A stretch of DNA of 64,000 nucleotides from Stappia sp. WLB 29 (GTDB lineage Bacteria > Pseudomonadota > Alphaproteobacteria > Rhizobiales > Stappiaceae), in assembly GCF_023507705.1 (NCBI RefSeq), contig NZ_JALBGD010000011.1, positions 62,001 to 126,000 of the forward strand. Reading direction: 5' to 3'. The position numbers and the translations under genes are program-made. Shown piece by piece: positions 28,192 to 35,867 of this stretch (the first letter of the stretch is position 1; each line of letters starts with the position of its first letter). Below the pieces are notes generated by a model that made no database searches, was not told the origin of the DNA, and saw only the letters and a list, made by a program, of their open reading frames with translations.

Positions 28192-29070
28192 TCAGCGCAC
28201 CAGCGCGCCGCCGTCGTTCTCCGCCGCCCCGCGGCTCGGATAGGCCAGCACCCGTTCGGAGCCCGGCATGTGCGGAAAGCCCTGGAAGTTGAGCGCGTTG
28301 GAGAATTTCTCGCGGCAGCTGGCGAAGCGCTTGTCGCAGCCGGCGGTCAGCCGCACGGGCACGCCGGCAGCCACCAGTGCGGGCAAAGGCGTCATCAGCT
28401 CGACGATGCGCATGCCCTCCTCCACCCGGTCGGAGACCACCTCGCCGACGAGCCCGCCGACCTCCAGGCGCCCGCCGGCGAACCAGTCGCGCGGCGGCCC
28501 GGCAATGCCGTCCACCTTGATCCGCCCGGCATTCGAGCCCGCCGCCACCGTGCCCTCCAGCCGGAAGCCGCCGGCAATCAGATCCACACCGCAGCGCCCG
28601 TCGCCGAGATCGGCATCGCACAGATGCGAGAACACCCGCCCTTGCGGGATGTCGAGCAGATGGGCGAGCCCGCGCAGCTCGGCGCGAAACGCATTGCCCG
28701 CCCGCGTCACCTCGCCGATGACGGCGCGGCGCAGCAGCATCCGGTGCTCCGGCGCCTGCCAGTCGACCAGGAAGATCTCGACGCGCCCGCCGTCCCACAG
28801 CCCGGCGGCAAGGTCCGCCTCGGCGATCCTGTCGGAGGCGAGAATGCCGGCCGCCTCGCTGGTGCCGGTGGCGAAGTCGGGCGCCAGGTCCGTGGCGCTC
28901 GCCTCGAAGCCGAGTTCGGGGCGGAACTGCGTCCCCTCGAAGGTGAGCACCCTGTCGTGGTCGGTGAAGCCGAGCACGGTGCCGTCGGCCCGTGTCAGCC
29001 GCCAGCAGGTGGCAAGCGTCGTCGCCTGCGCGCCCGCGCGCGCCGCGAGTTCCGGCGGAACCGTCCTCAT
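28192..29070 (-). CDS. GTA gp13, DUF2163 baseplate hub protein
   Basis: A 292-residue tail hub protein. It begins TTLATCWRLTRADG with GFTDHDR, typical of DUF2163. Two cysteine pairs are visible (HLCDADLGDGRCGVDL and GCDKRFASCREKFSN), followed by the family's NFQGFPHMPG. Related lambda gpL proteins bind an iron-sulfur cluster through C-terminal cysteines, so a metal site is plausible here (inference). ATG 29070 overlaps the gp12 stop (ATGA). Confidence 0.9.
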   Translation of the reverse strand: MRTVPPELAARAGAQATTLATCWRLTRADGTVLGFTDHDRVLTFEGTQFRPELGFEASATDLAPDFATGTSEAAGILASDRIAEADLAAGLWDGGRVEIFLVDWQAPEHRMLLRRAVIGEVTRAGNAFRAELRGLAHLLDIPQGRVFSHLCDADLGDGRCGVDLIAGGFRLEGTVAAGSNAGRIKVDGIAGPPRDWFAGGRLEVGGLVGEVVSDRVEEGMRIVELMTPLPALVAAGVPVRLTAGCDKRFASCREKFSNALNFQGFPHMPGSERVLAYPSRGAAENDGGALVR

Positions 29071-29723
29071 GGCGCCTCTCCCCCGCCCGGCGTTATTTCC
29101 ACAAGCGGGATTGTCGGCACGCGCCCGGCCTCGAAATGGGTCAGGCTCAGCTCCAACCGGTCGGTGTCGAAGCGCACCGGCACGTCGAAGCGGAAGCCCG
29201 CGGTGACCGTGACGCCCGGTGCCGGCGCGCCGGTGAGCGTCACAAGCCCGGTCGCGGGATCGCAGGTGAAGCCCGCGCCCTCGACAAGCTCGCTGCCGCC
29301 GACAGCGACCCGCACGGAGCCGGCCACCGGCTTTTCGATCCGCCGCAACGCCGCGTCGGCGCCCGCCCCGTAGCTCTTGGCGAGCGGAAACTCTACCCGC
29401 GTCCCGTCGCCGGTGCCGAGCGGGCAGTCGAGCGGGGAGACCGTGTTGCCGGTCGCCGCCGACAGGTTGTCGAAGGGATCGCGGAAGCGGAAGCCGATCA
29501 GCCGCCCGCGCATGCGCTCGAAAAAGCCGGCGACCTCCTGCAGGTCGGCGAGCGAGCGCACGCCGCTGCCGGCATCGTAGCGCCGCCGCGATCCGGCCCA
29601 GCGCGCGTTGCGCATCTCGGCGCCGGAGGCCAGCGTCACCACGTCCGTGCGCCATTGCGGCCCGCCGCTGGCGCCGAAGGCGACGCCGAGCGGGAAGCGT
29701 TCCTCGATGAAGCCGGGCGTCAT
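29067..29723 (-). CDS. GTA gp12, DUF2460 distal tail protein
   Basis: A 218-residue protein with the DUF2460 hallmarks: the start FIEERFPLGVAFGASGGPQW, the block RNARWAGSRRRYDAG, and FFERMRGRLIGFRFRDPFDN in the first third, followed by a beta-rich half. It forms the distal tail ring that joins tube and hub in GTA particles. Its coupled downstream partner is gp13. Unusually, a plus-strand gene (29838-30077) stands between it and the tape measure gene. Confidence 0.92.
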   Translation of the reverse strand: MTPGFIEERFPLGVAFGASGGPQWRTDVVTLASGAEMRNARWAGSRRRYDAGSGVRSLADLQEVAGFFERMRGRLIGFRFRDPFDNLSAATGNTVSPLDCPLGTGDGTRVEFPLAKSYGAGADAALRRIEKPVAGSVRVAVGGSELVEGAGFTCDPATGLVTLTGAPAPGVTVTAGFRFDVPVRFDTDRLELSLTHFEAGRVPTIPLVEITPGGGEAP

Positions 29724-29768
29724 CGGCCTGACTCCATGTTGCGAATTTTTGAAAGAAATGCCCCGAGT

Positions 29769-29782
29769 TTGATCTTGCTCAA
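29769..29782 (+). promoter_or_regulatory. FNR/FixK-type box (TTGA-N6-TCAA)
   Basis: The sequence TTGA-TCTTGC-TCAA matches the FNR/FixK core palindrome (TTGA-N6-TCAA), although the inner A/G of the strict right arm is C. It lies 56-69 bp upstream of the plus-strand YdcH-like gene and antisense to the GTA transcript. Oxygen control of that gene is inferred. Confidence 0.5.
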
Positions 29783-29837
29783 GGTTCGGCCCGCCGCGGC
29801 GGGGCAGTCTCTTCGCGTCACAGGAGGTCTACCGGAC

Positions 29838-30077
29838 ATGAGTCATGTTCCCCACGAGTTGCACGAGGAATTCCCGGACAAGGTTGCTGCCTTGCACGAG
29901 CTGAAGGTTTCCAACGGCCATTTCGCGCGGCTTGCCGACAGCTACCACGACGTCAACCGGGAGATTCACCGGGTCGAAACCGATGTGGCCCCGGCCTCCG
30001 ACGAGGCCCTGGAGAACCTCAAGAAGCAGCGCCTTCACCTGAAGGACGAAATCGCGGCGATGCTCGCCGCCACCTGA
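29838..30077 (+). CDS. YdcH/DUF465 family small protein
   Basis: A 79-residue, fully helical charged protein starting MSHVPHELHEEFPD, with the DUF465 pattern FARLADSYHDVNREIHRVE and LKKQRLHLKDEIAAML. AGGAGG lies about 10 bases before the ATG. YdcH proteins are small helical-hairpin proteins of unknown role. The gene is oriented against the GTA genes and inserted between tape measure and distal-tail genes, with its own regulatory region including an FNR/FixK-like site. It is probably a host gene rather than a GTA component. Confidence 0.85.
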   Translation: MSHVPHELHEEFPDKVAALHELKVSNGHFARLADSYHDVNREIHRVETDVAPASDEALENLKKQRLHLKDEIAAMLAAT

Positions 30078-30115
30078 AACGCCGGTGCCTGAGCCCCTCC
30101 TCTTCAGGCCCGACG

Positions 30116-30700
30116 TCAAAGCCCGCGCCGTCCCCGTCCGACGGCGCGGGCAACCATTGTTGCGATCTGCGCTTCCGAACGCGCGAAGCTCTCCGCATCC
30201 CTCGCCTCCACATTGAAGACGATCTGCGGCATGGCCTGTCCCCCGCCTGCTGCGCCCGCGGCAACGCCCAGCCGGCCGCTCGCATCGCGCGACAGCGGCA
30301 GAACCGCCTCCGCACCAGCCTCGCCCATCAGCCCCAGCGCACCCGCGCCGCCTCCCGGCAGCGGAAAATAGCCGGGTGCCGCGACGACGCCGCCCTTGGC
30401 GAAGGGCAGAATGCCACCGCCGGAAAACCCGGACGCCAGCCCCGAGAACAGCTGCCCGGCAAGCCCCGAGATCCCGCTCGAGATCCCCTGCTCCACCGGG
30501 GCGAGCGCCGCGCTCAAGGCCCGGTTCGACAGCGACAGCGCCGCCGACCGCAGCACCTGCTCCAGCGAGCGGCCGTCGACCAGCGCCTGGCGCAGCCCGC
30601 GCGACAGCACTCCGGCCGCATCGCGCGAGGCGCTGCGCACATCCTCCATGGCGGCGCGCAGCCGCTCCGCCTCGTCCAGTTCCAGTCCCTCAGCGCTCAT
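30116..30700 (-). CDS. GTA gp11, short tail tape measure protein
   Basis: A 194-residue protein, short as expected for the short GTA tail. The N-terminal half is helical (SLEQVLRSAALSLSNRALSAAL), the middle is glycine-rich and hydrophobic (GLAGQLFSGLASGFSGGG), and the block FAKGGVVAAPGYFPLPGG with GLMGEAGAEAVLPLSR is typical of tape measure C-termini. The tape measure sets tail length and is ejected with DNA. AGGAGG precedes ATG 30700, which overlaps the chaperone gene by 11 bp. A perfect 11-bp hairpin (30121-30131 with 30141-30151) lies in the last codons. Confidence 0.85.
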   Translation of the reverse strand: MSAEGLELDEAERLRAAMEDVRSASRDAAGVLSRGLRQALVDGRSLEQVLRSAALSLSNRALSAALAPVEQGISSGISGLAGQLFSGLASGFSGGGILPFAKGGVVAAPGYFPLPGGGAGALGLMGEAGAEAVLPLSRDASGRLGVAAGAAGGGQAMPQIVFNVEARDAESFARSEAQIATMVARAVGRGRRGL

Positions 30701-30974
30701 CGCCGCCCTCCTGCCGTTCCGTGTCGCCGCCCGCCGCCGCATCGGGGAAACGCCGCATCAAGGCCTCCAGTCCGGCGCGCGCCAGCGGGCGCAGATCGCG
30801 CGCCCTGCCGCCACCAAGGCCGGCCAGCACCGCTGCAAGCTCGCGCGGCGTTGCCCGCCAGAAGCTCTCCGGCGGCCAGCCGAGCCGGCCCATGCACAGG
30901 CCCATCGCCTCGGTCCAGGGAAAGGGCCGTGCTTCCTCCGCGCCCGCCTGCGGCCCGGCGGACGCGGCGCTCAA
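30690..30974 (-). CDS. GTA gp10.1-like tail assembly chaperone
   Basis: A 94-residue protein with the Phage_TAC_6/DUF2376 core FPWTEAMGLCMGRLGWPPESFWRATPRELAAVL. It occupies the slot between gp10 and the tape measure where tail assembly chaperones lie in RcGTA and other long-tailed phages. The ATG at 30974 overlaps the gp10 stop (ATGA). The C-terminal half is a charged helix (LARAGLEALMRRF) ending in a polar tail. Confidence 0.85.
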   Translation of the reverse strand: MSAASAGPQAGAEEARPFPWTEAMGLCMGRLGWPPESFWRATPRELAAVLAGLGGGRARDLRPLARAGLEALMRRFPDAAAGGDTERQEGGDER

Positions 30975-31339
30975 GGGTCCGGCGGCGTCTCGCCCCGCTG
31001 CCCGTCCGCGCTGCCGGCAAAGGTCGCGCGCAGCAGCTCCGCCGACAGCAGCGCCAGCCCGGCGACGCCGTCCGCATGGTCGAGCCGGGCGACCTCCTCG
31101 TCGGTGATGTCCTCGCCGGCACCGCGCAGGCCCGCCCCGAGGATGCGGATCACGTCGCGCGCCGACAGCCGCGCCTCGGCGAAGCGCTCGGCCAGCGTCG
31201 CCATGTCCTGCGCCCCATAGACCGCTTCCAGCTCCGCCAGCGCACCCAGCGTCAGCACCAGCCGGCGGTTCCGCCCGCCGAGCCGTGCCGCCACCTCGCC
31301 GCGGTGGCGGTTCGCCGCCAGTCCCTTGTCACCTGCCAT
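30971..31339 (-). CDS. GTA gp10, tail assembly chaperone-like protein
   Basis: A 122-residue protein. The segment NRHRGEVAARLGGRNRRLVLTLGALAELE followed by VIRILGAGLRGAGEDITDEEV matches the GTA gp10 (Phage_TAC_11) family. It starts two bases after the gp9 tail tube gene and is coupled to gp10.1 by ATGA. The role is probably to hold tape measure and tube subunits during assembly. Confidence 0.87.
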   Translation of the reverse strand: MAGDKGLAANRHRGEVAARLGGRNRRLVLTLGALAELEAVYGAQDMATLAERFAEARLSARDVIRILGAGLRGAGEDITDEEVARLDHADGVAGLALLSAELLRATFAGSADGQRGETPPDP

Positions 31340-31341
31340 GG

Positions 31342-31755
31342 TCAGGCCGCCGTGAAGCTGATTTCGCCGGCCGATTCCAGCGCCAGCTCGTAGGTCACCT
31401 CGCCGTCATGGGTGCCGGCATAGTCGAGCGCGCTCACCTGGAACGGCCCGCTGATCGTGCCGAAATCCGGCACCACCACCTGCCAGAAGCGGATGGCCCC
31501 GTCGAAGAACATCGCCCGCACCGTCTCGTCCGCCGCCTTGTCGCGGAAGATGCCGCCGCCCGAAATGCTGGCCGAGCGGGTGCCGGCGCCCGACAGCAGC
31601 TCGCGCCAGCGTCCGAAACTGTCCGCGTCGGTGACGTCGACGCTGCCGGCGTTGAGCGCGATGCGCCGCGCCTTCAGCCCGGCCATGGTGACGAAGCTCC
31701 CGCTTCCGGTCGCATCGCATTTCAGCAAAAGGTTCCTGCCTGCCTGTGCGGCCAT
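31342..31755 (-). CDS. GTA gp9, major tail (tube) protein
   Basis: A 137-residue tail tube protein (phage_tail_2 family). It begins AGRNLLLKCD with FVTMAGLKARRIALN, carries SVDVTDADSFGRWRELL, and ends with GEVTYELALESAGEI. Many copies form the tail tube that conducts DNA. Size and order (after gp8, before gp10) match RcGTA. Confidence 0.92.
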   Translation of the reverse strand: MAAQAGRNLLLKCDATGSGSFVTMAGLKARRIALNAGSVDVTDADSFGRWRELLSGAGTRSASISGGGIFRDKAADETVRAMFFDGAIRFWQVVVPDFGTISGPFQVSALDYAGTHDGEVTYELALESAGEISFTAA

Positions 31756-31779
31756 CTCCGCCTCCGTTCCTGTATCGAC

Positions 31780-32190
31780 CTAACCCGCCGGCTCGCTCAC
31801 CAGCCGCAGCCGCAACCGGCCGCGCCAGCTGCGCCCGTCGGCCAGCCGCTCGCTGCGCTCGTCCAGCGTCCCGGCATTGACCAGCACATGTCCGTCGAGA
31901 AATCCGCCCGCGCCGGCCAGCACCGCCTCGCGGGCCGCCGCCATCAGCGCGGCAACCTCGCCGCGCGCGTCTTTTCGCGAATGCACCAGGATCTCCGCCT
32001 CGTGCTCCTCGCCCTCCTCCGCGCTGGCAAGCAGCGGCCGCGAGACGAGGGCGCCGAGCTCGATGAAGGGGTGCGCGCTCCCACGCGGTGCCCCGTCATG
32101 CACCCGCTCGCCGCCCGTCAGCGCGATCAGCTGCGCATCGGCGCGCAAGGCCTTCACCAGCGCCGCACGCAAGGCGACTTGCGCGCTCAT
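31780..32190 (-). CDS. GTA gp8, tail terminator (DUF3168)
   Basis: A 136-residue protein with the DUF3168 pattern: VALRAALVKALRADAQLIALTGGERVHDGAP near the start, then HPFIELG, a central VHSRKDARGEVAALM and a C-terminal WRGRLRLRLVSE strand. It caps the tail tube and joins it to the head connector. ATG 32190 overlaps the gp7 stop (ATGA). Confidence 0.9.
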   Translation of the reverse strand: MSAQVALRAALVKALRADAQLIALTGGERVHDGAPRGSAHPFIELGALVSRPLLASAEEGEEHEAEILVHSRKDARGEVAALMAAAREAVLAGAGGFLDGHVLVNAGTLDERSERLADGRSWRGRLRLRLVSEPAG

Positions 32191-32519
32191 CGCCCCTCCT
32201 CCTCGATGAGGCAGGCGACAAAGCCGCTCCGCCGCGCCGTGTCGTCGACGGCGAGCACGCGGAAGCGCCGCGCGCCCTCGCTCAGCCGCCAGCCGCCGGC
32301 AATGCCGGTGCCGGTGCGCAGCCGCGCCACATGGGTGGCGATGCCGTCGTGCCGCCCGCCCGCCTGCCGCTCGGCAAGGCTCGCCGGCGCCAGTGTCACG
32401 AAGACGAGGCCGGTGTCGGTGAAGATCGTCTGCGCCTCGCCGTCTTCTGCCTCGATCCGCTCGGGCCGCTCCAGCCGCATCGCGCGGTCGAGCGGACCCG
32501 CTCCGCCTGACGCCCTCAC
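32187..32519 (-). CDS. GTA gp7, head closure/head-tail stopper protein
   Basis: A 110-residue head-tail joining protein (Phage_H_T_join type) with LDRAMRLERPERIEAEDG, TDTGLVFVTLAPAS and RFRVLAVDD blocks. I place the start at GTG 32519 because it overlaps the gp6 stop (GTGA) and gives the family length; the frame is open further upstream but would duplicate gp6 sequence. It seals the portal channel until the tail docks. Confidence 0.85.
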   Translation of the reverse strand: MRASGGAGPLDRAMRLERPERIEAEDGEAQTIFTDTGLVFVTLAPASLAERQAGGRHDGIATHVARLRTGTGIAGGWRLSEGARRFRVLAVDDTARRSGFVACLIEEEGR

Positions 32520-33085
32520 AGCCGCACCATCCGGTAGCTGCCGGCAAGGCTTGCGACTGCCGGCGGCAGGCCGAGCACGGCCGGATCCAGCCCCGGCTCG
32601 CGATGCTCGAACCAATGGGCGACCAGCAGCAGCACCGCCTGGCGCAGCGGCCCCGGCACCGTGGCAGGGTCCGCGCCGTATCCGGCGGTGAAATCGATCT
32701 CGATGCCGTTGAAGCCTTTGATCCCGGCCGGTGCGCTCGTCCTGACCTTCAGCCGCGGCGGGCTGGTGGCCGCCTCCAGCCGGAAGTCGGCCGGATCCAA
32801 CGCCACCGGCAGCCCGTCGCCGTCATAGACGGTGACCGCCTCCACCGAGGCGACCGGGGCGACCGGCAGCCGCACCACCCGGCCCGGCGGCCACGCATCG
32901 AGATAGAGCCGCCAGCCCTGCGCGATCAGCGCGCGGCGCGTTGCCAGCTCGATCTGCGCCCGCGCGGCGGCGATCAGCCGGCCGAGCAGCGCGTCCTCCT
33001 CGCCGGATGTGACGCGCAGCTGGGCGCGCGCCTCCTCCAGCGTCACCGGCTCCACTGCCGGCGGCGTCGTCACGATCGCGGTCAT
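32516..33085 (-). CDS. GTA gp6, head-tail connector (adaptor)
   Basis: A 189-residue adaptor of the Phage_connect family. The N-terminal helices (VTLEEARAQLRV, EEDALLGRLIAAARAQIE) are followed by an interrupting beta region and the C-terminal LRQAVLLLVAHWFEHRE. This pattern is typical of HK97 gp6-like GTA proteins. It is the first gene after the capsid gene, with a strong hairpin in the 73-bp gap between them. Confidence 0.9.
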   Translation of the reverse strand: MTAIVTTPPAVEPVTLEEARAQLRVTSGEEDALLGRLIAAARAQIELATRRALIAQGWRLYLDAWPPGRVVRLPVAPVASVEAVTVYDGDGLPVALDPADFRLEAATSPPRLKVRTSAPAGIKGFNGIEIDFTAGYGADPATVPGPLRQAVLLLVAHWFEHREPGLDPAVLGLPPAVASLAGSYRMVRL

Positions 33086-33115
33086 CGCATCCCCATCCGC
33101 TGTCCGTCCCGCATC

Positions 33116-33142
33116 GCCGGGCGGGGAACGTCCCCGCCCGGC
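33116..33142 (-). other. Strong hairpin just downstream of the capsid gene
   Basis: A perfect 12-bp GC-rich stem (33116-33127 with 33131-33142) and a 3-nt loop lies 17 bp past the capsid stop. No T-run follows on the minus strand, so it is more like a 3'-end protector or partial attenuator than a full terminator. Confidence 0.6.
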
Positions 33143-33158
33143 TCGTTCCCCGCCGCCG

Positions 33159-34508
33159 TTACGCGGCGAAGACCAGCAGCTTGATCGCGTCGAAGTCCTG
33201 CATGCCGCCGCCCACGCGCTTGGTCGTGTAGAACAGCACGTAGGGCTTGGCCGAATAGGGATCGCGCAGGATGCGCACCCCGGCCCGGTCGACCACCAGA
33301 TAGCCCCGGCGGAAGTCGCCGAAGGCGATGGCCGGCGCGCCGGCGGCGATGTCCGGCATGTCCTCGGCCTCGGTGACCGGGAAGCTCATCAGCGTTGCCG
33401 GAGCGCCGAGGCTCGCCGGCGGCTGCCACAGGTAGTTGCCCTCGCCGTCCTTCATCTTGCGCAGCACGCCCTGCGTGCGCCGGTTCATCACGAAGCGGGC
33501 GTTCTGGCGGTAGCCGGCCTTCAGCGCATAGACGAGGTCTATCAGCACATCGCCCGGCTCCGTGGCCGGGAAGGCCGCATCGACGCCGGTCGACAGGGTG
33601 CCGACACTGCCCCAGCTCCAGGCGCTCTCGGCCACCTGCGGGTAGTCGAGAAAACCGCGCGGCCGGTTGACGCCGTTGCCGGCGACGAAAGCCGCGCCCT
33701 CCTGCTCGGCGAAGGCCAGCTCCACCTCCTCGGCGATCCACGCGTCGACATCGACCGCCGCATCGTCGAGCAGCGAGGCGGTCGCCGCCGGCATGGCGTA
33801 GAGCTCCATCGTCGGGAAGGCGAGTTCGGCCAGCGTCGGCGAGCCGGTTTCGGGCCGCGCCGCCGTCTCCGCCACCCAGCCCGACTGCGGGCCGGAGACC
33901 GAGAACGGCTTCTTGAAGACGCTGGACGAGACCTGCCGCGAGCCGGCGATGGCGCGGATCGGCGAGACCGACGTCATCCGGCGCAGGATGCCGGCCTCCG
34001 TCTCCTCCGGCACCAGATAGCCGCCGTCGGGATCGGAGCCGATGGACAGCGCCTTCTGCTCGAGCGAGCGCAGGCCTTCCTCCTGGCCCTTGCGCATATA
34101 GGCGAGGAAGGCGCCGCGATGTTCGCCGGCCGCCGCGCTCTCGCGGGCCCGGCCGCCGGTCCCTTCGCCCTCGCGCGGGGGACGGGCCGCCTTCAGCGCC
34201 AGCGCGTCGAGGCGCTGCTGCTGCCGGTCGATCTCCGCCTCGATGCGGGCGAGCTTCTCGCCGGTCAGCACGTCGGTGCTGCCGCGCTGCTCGATCTCCG
34301 ACAGGCGCTCGTCGTTCACCTCGCGGAACGCGGTGAAGGCGGCGCGCATCTCGTCGAGCTCGCGCTCCAGTCCGCTGCCTGCGGCAGGCGCGGCGCCGCG
34401 CCCCGTCACCGCCTTGGTTTCCACCCCCTTGGTTTCTACCCCCTTCGTTTCGGGGGCGTGGCGCGTCAGCGCCGGCTGCTCGGCCGGACGGGGATTGCTG
34501 CTGGTCAT
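33159..34508 (-). CDS. GTA gp5, HK97-fold major capsid protein
   Basis: A 449-residue capsid precursor. Residues about 1-140 form the helical scaffolding delta domain (LERELDEMRAAFTAF, IEAEIDRQQQRLDAL), which the prohead protease should remove. The HK97 core starts near ALSIGSDPDGGYLVPEE and includes SWGSVGTL, FVMNRRTQGVLRKMKD and the C-terminal VGGGMQDFDAIKLLVFAA. The N-terminus carries three tandem GVETK units at about residues 23-35. ATG 34508 was chosen since upstream sequence is unlike the family. Confidence 0.93.
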   Translation of the reverse strand: MTSSNPRPAEQPALTRHAPETKGVETKGVETKAVTGRGAAPAAGSGLERELDEMRAAFTAFREVNDERLSEIEQRGSTDVLTGEKLARIEAEIDRQQQRLDALALKAARPPREGEGTGGRARESAAAGEHRGAFLAYMRKGQEEGLRSLEQKALSIGSDPDGGYLVPEETEAGILRRMTSVSPIRAIAGSRQVSSSVFKKPFSVSGPQSGWVAETAARPETGSPTLAELAFPTMELYAMPAATASLLDDAAVDVDAWIAEEVELAFAEQEGAAFVAGNGVNRPRGFLDYPQVAESAWSWGSVGTLSTGVDAAFPATEPGDVLIDLVYALKAGYRQNARFVMNRRTQGVLRKMKDGEGNYLWQPPASLGAPATLMSFPVTEAEDMPDIAAGAPAIAFGDFRRGYLVVDRAGVRILRDPYSAKPYVLFYTTKRVGGGMQDFDAIKLLVFAA

Positions 34509-34582
34509 GATCTGCGAAACTCCATTGCCCTGGTTGAGAGGCCCGGCGCCGGGAGCGCCGGTCGGGCGGCCCTGCGGCCGCC

Positions 34583-35161
34583 TCACGAGTCGAGCGCGCC
34601 TTGCGCGCGTCCCGTGGCGTTCGACCCGGCGTCGAGCCGGGCCATCGGGTGCAGCGGGAAGGTCACGAGCGACACCTCCCACAGGTCGATGTCGAAGATC
34701 CGCCGCAGCCCGCTCTGCGGATCGCGGCGGGCGGAGCGGGTGCGAAAGCCGATGGAGAGCCCGTCCAGTGCGCCGGCCGCCACCAGCGCGGCGGCATCGC
34801 GGCCCGTGCGCGTGTCGGTCACCAGCCGGCCGCTGAGATAGAGCCCGTGGGCGTCCTCCCTGGCGCTGTCCCACACGCCGATTGGCCGTGCCGGATCGTG
34901 CTGCCACAGGAAGCGGATGCCTTGCGCCCCGCGCTCGGCAAGGCTGCGGCGGAAGGCGCCGCGCATCACCATGTCGAGCGCGTCGTCCGGCGCGCCGAAG
35001 ACGCTGGCATAGCCGGAAATCCGCGTCGGCCGGACGAGAGCCCGCCCACCCTTCGGCTCCGCCCCGCCGCCGTCGCGGCCGAAGCGCCCTGCCGCCAGCG
35101 CCCACATCGCCAGCGCGGCACCGTCCCGCTTTGCCGGGCTTTCCGTCTGCACCCGGCTCAT
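34583..35161 (-). CDS. GTA gp4, HK97-family prohead protease
   Basis: A 192-residue serine protease of the U35/HK97 type, which matures the capsid. Motifs include RISGYASVFGAPDDALD, the catalytic His segment FLWQHDPARPIG, the Ser region GALDGLSIGFRTRSA and LWEVSLVTFPLHPMA. The N-terminus is longer than in many homologues (about 45 residues before the fold). Its ATG overlaps the stop of a small upstream frame (ATGA), so translation is coupled. Confidence 0.92.
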   Translation of the reverse strand: MSRVQTESPAKRDGAALAMWALAAGRFGRDGGGAEPKGGRALVRPTRISGYASVFGAPDDALDMVMRGAFRRSLAERGAQGIRFLWQHDPARPIGVWDSAREDAHGLYLSGRLVTDTRTGRDAAALVAAGALDGLSIGFRTRSARRDPQSGLRRIFDIDLWEVSLVTFPLHPMARLDAGSNATGRAQGALDS

Positions 35162-35349
35162 GCGCGGACCCCGGCGCTCACCGCGCTTCTCTCGACGGCA
35201 GCGCGCAACACCAGCACGAAGCGGGCGAACACGGCCCTGTGCGCCCGCTTCACATGCGGCGCGCAGCGGATCGCGTCCGACGGCGTCGCGCCGGACATCT
35301 GGGAAACGGGCACGCGCACCCCCGCGCGCCCCCCAACACGGTGCGTCAT
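35158..35349 (-). CDS. Small basic protein encoded before the prohead protease
   Basis: A 63-residue arginine/alanine/valine-rich frame with only two acidic residues. Support for reality is the AGGGAGA ribosome site before ATG 35349 and the ATGA overlap with the protease start. I do not recognise it, and no counterpart in RcGTA comes to mind. It could act as a coupling leader for protease translation or be spurious. It directly follows a dispersed repeat copy. Confidence 0.4.
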   Translation of the reverse strand: MTHRVGGRAGVRVPVSQMSGATPSDAIRCAPHVKRAHRAVFARFVLVLRAAVERSAVSAGVRA

Positions 35350-35404
35350 GATCTGGATCTCCCTGTGGTGAATTCGAAATGCTCCCTGCCGGGTGCCACC
35401 TCTA

Positions 35405-35539
35405 CCGCTCTGGCAACCAATAGGCCCCGGCTCGCGCTTCGCTTGGCCGGGGTGACGCCTGAGAGGGTGCGAGGCCGTGCCTCCCCCTCGGAGGTCATCC
35501 CGGCCGCAGGCGAAGCCGAAGAGCCGGGAACCATTGGTG
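35405..35539. repeat. Dispersed palindromic repeat, copy A (inside GTA operon)
   Basis: A 135-bp element with two hairpin modules. The first carries CCAATAGGCCCCGG with CCGGGGTGAC; the second is a GC palindrome ending GAACCATTGGTG. It lies in the 329-bp gap 35350-35678 between the g3.5-position gene and the small gene before gp4. An inverted copy is at 39149-39284; 41 bases (35499-35539) are identical between them. The rest of the gap holds similar short palindromes and no convincing gene. Confidence 0.75.
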
Positions 35540-35678
35540 TCCTCAGCAGGCATGAACTGGGAGGCGCTGCCGGCGTGCGGGCCTTCGCCCCAACCTCTCC
35601 CCACGTCATTCCGAGCAAGGCGAAGCCGCGGGGAGAGGAAAGTGCCAAGGATGACGAACAGAGAGGCAGTAAGCCCCC

Positions 35679-35867
35679 CTACTCGTCGCCGATCATCCGG
35701 TTGAGCCGGGCGATGGCCTCGACGAAATCGTCGAAGCGGCGGTTGGAGCGCACCATCTCGCGCAAGCTCCACACCAGCAGGCTCGACGAGGAGCCCGCCC
35801 ACAACAGCAGCACCAGATGGGCAAGGTCCCCGCGTGCCGCCACCTCGCGCAGCGCCGGCTCCATCAT
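35679..35867 (-). CDS. Small membrane protein in the GTA g3.5 position
   Basis: A 62-residue protein with one hydrophobic helix (residues about 15-37, LAHLVLLLWAGSSSSLLVW) followed by an amphipathic FDDFVEAIARLNRMI helix. It begins with ATGATG overlapping the portal stop. RcGTA has a small gene (g3.5) between portal and protease, implicated in head formation; position and size match, but I cannot confirm homology by eye. Confidence 0.65.
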   Translation of the reverse strand: MMEPALREVAARGDLAHLVLLLWAGSSSSLLVWSLREMVRSNRRFDDFVEAIARLNRMIGDE

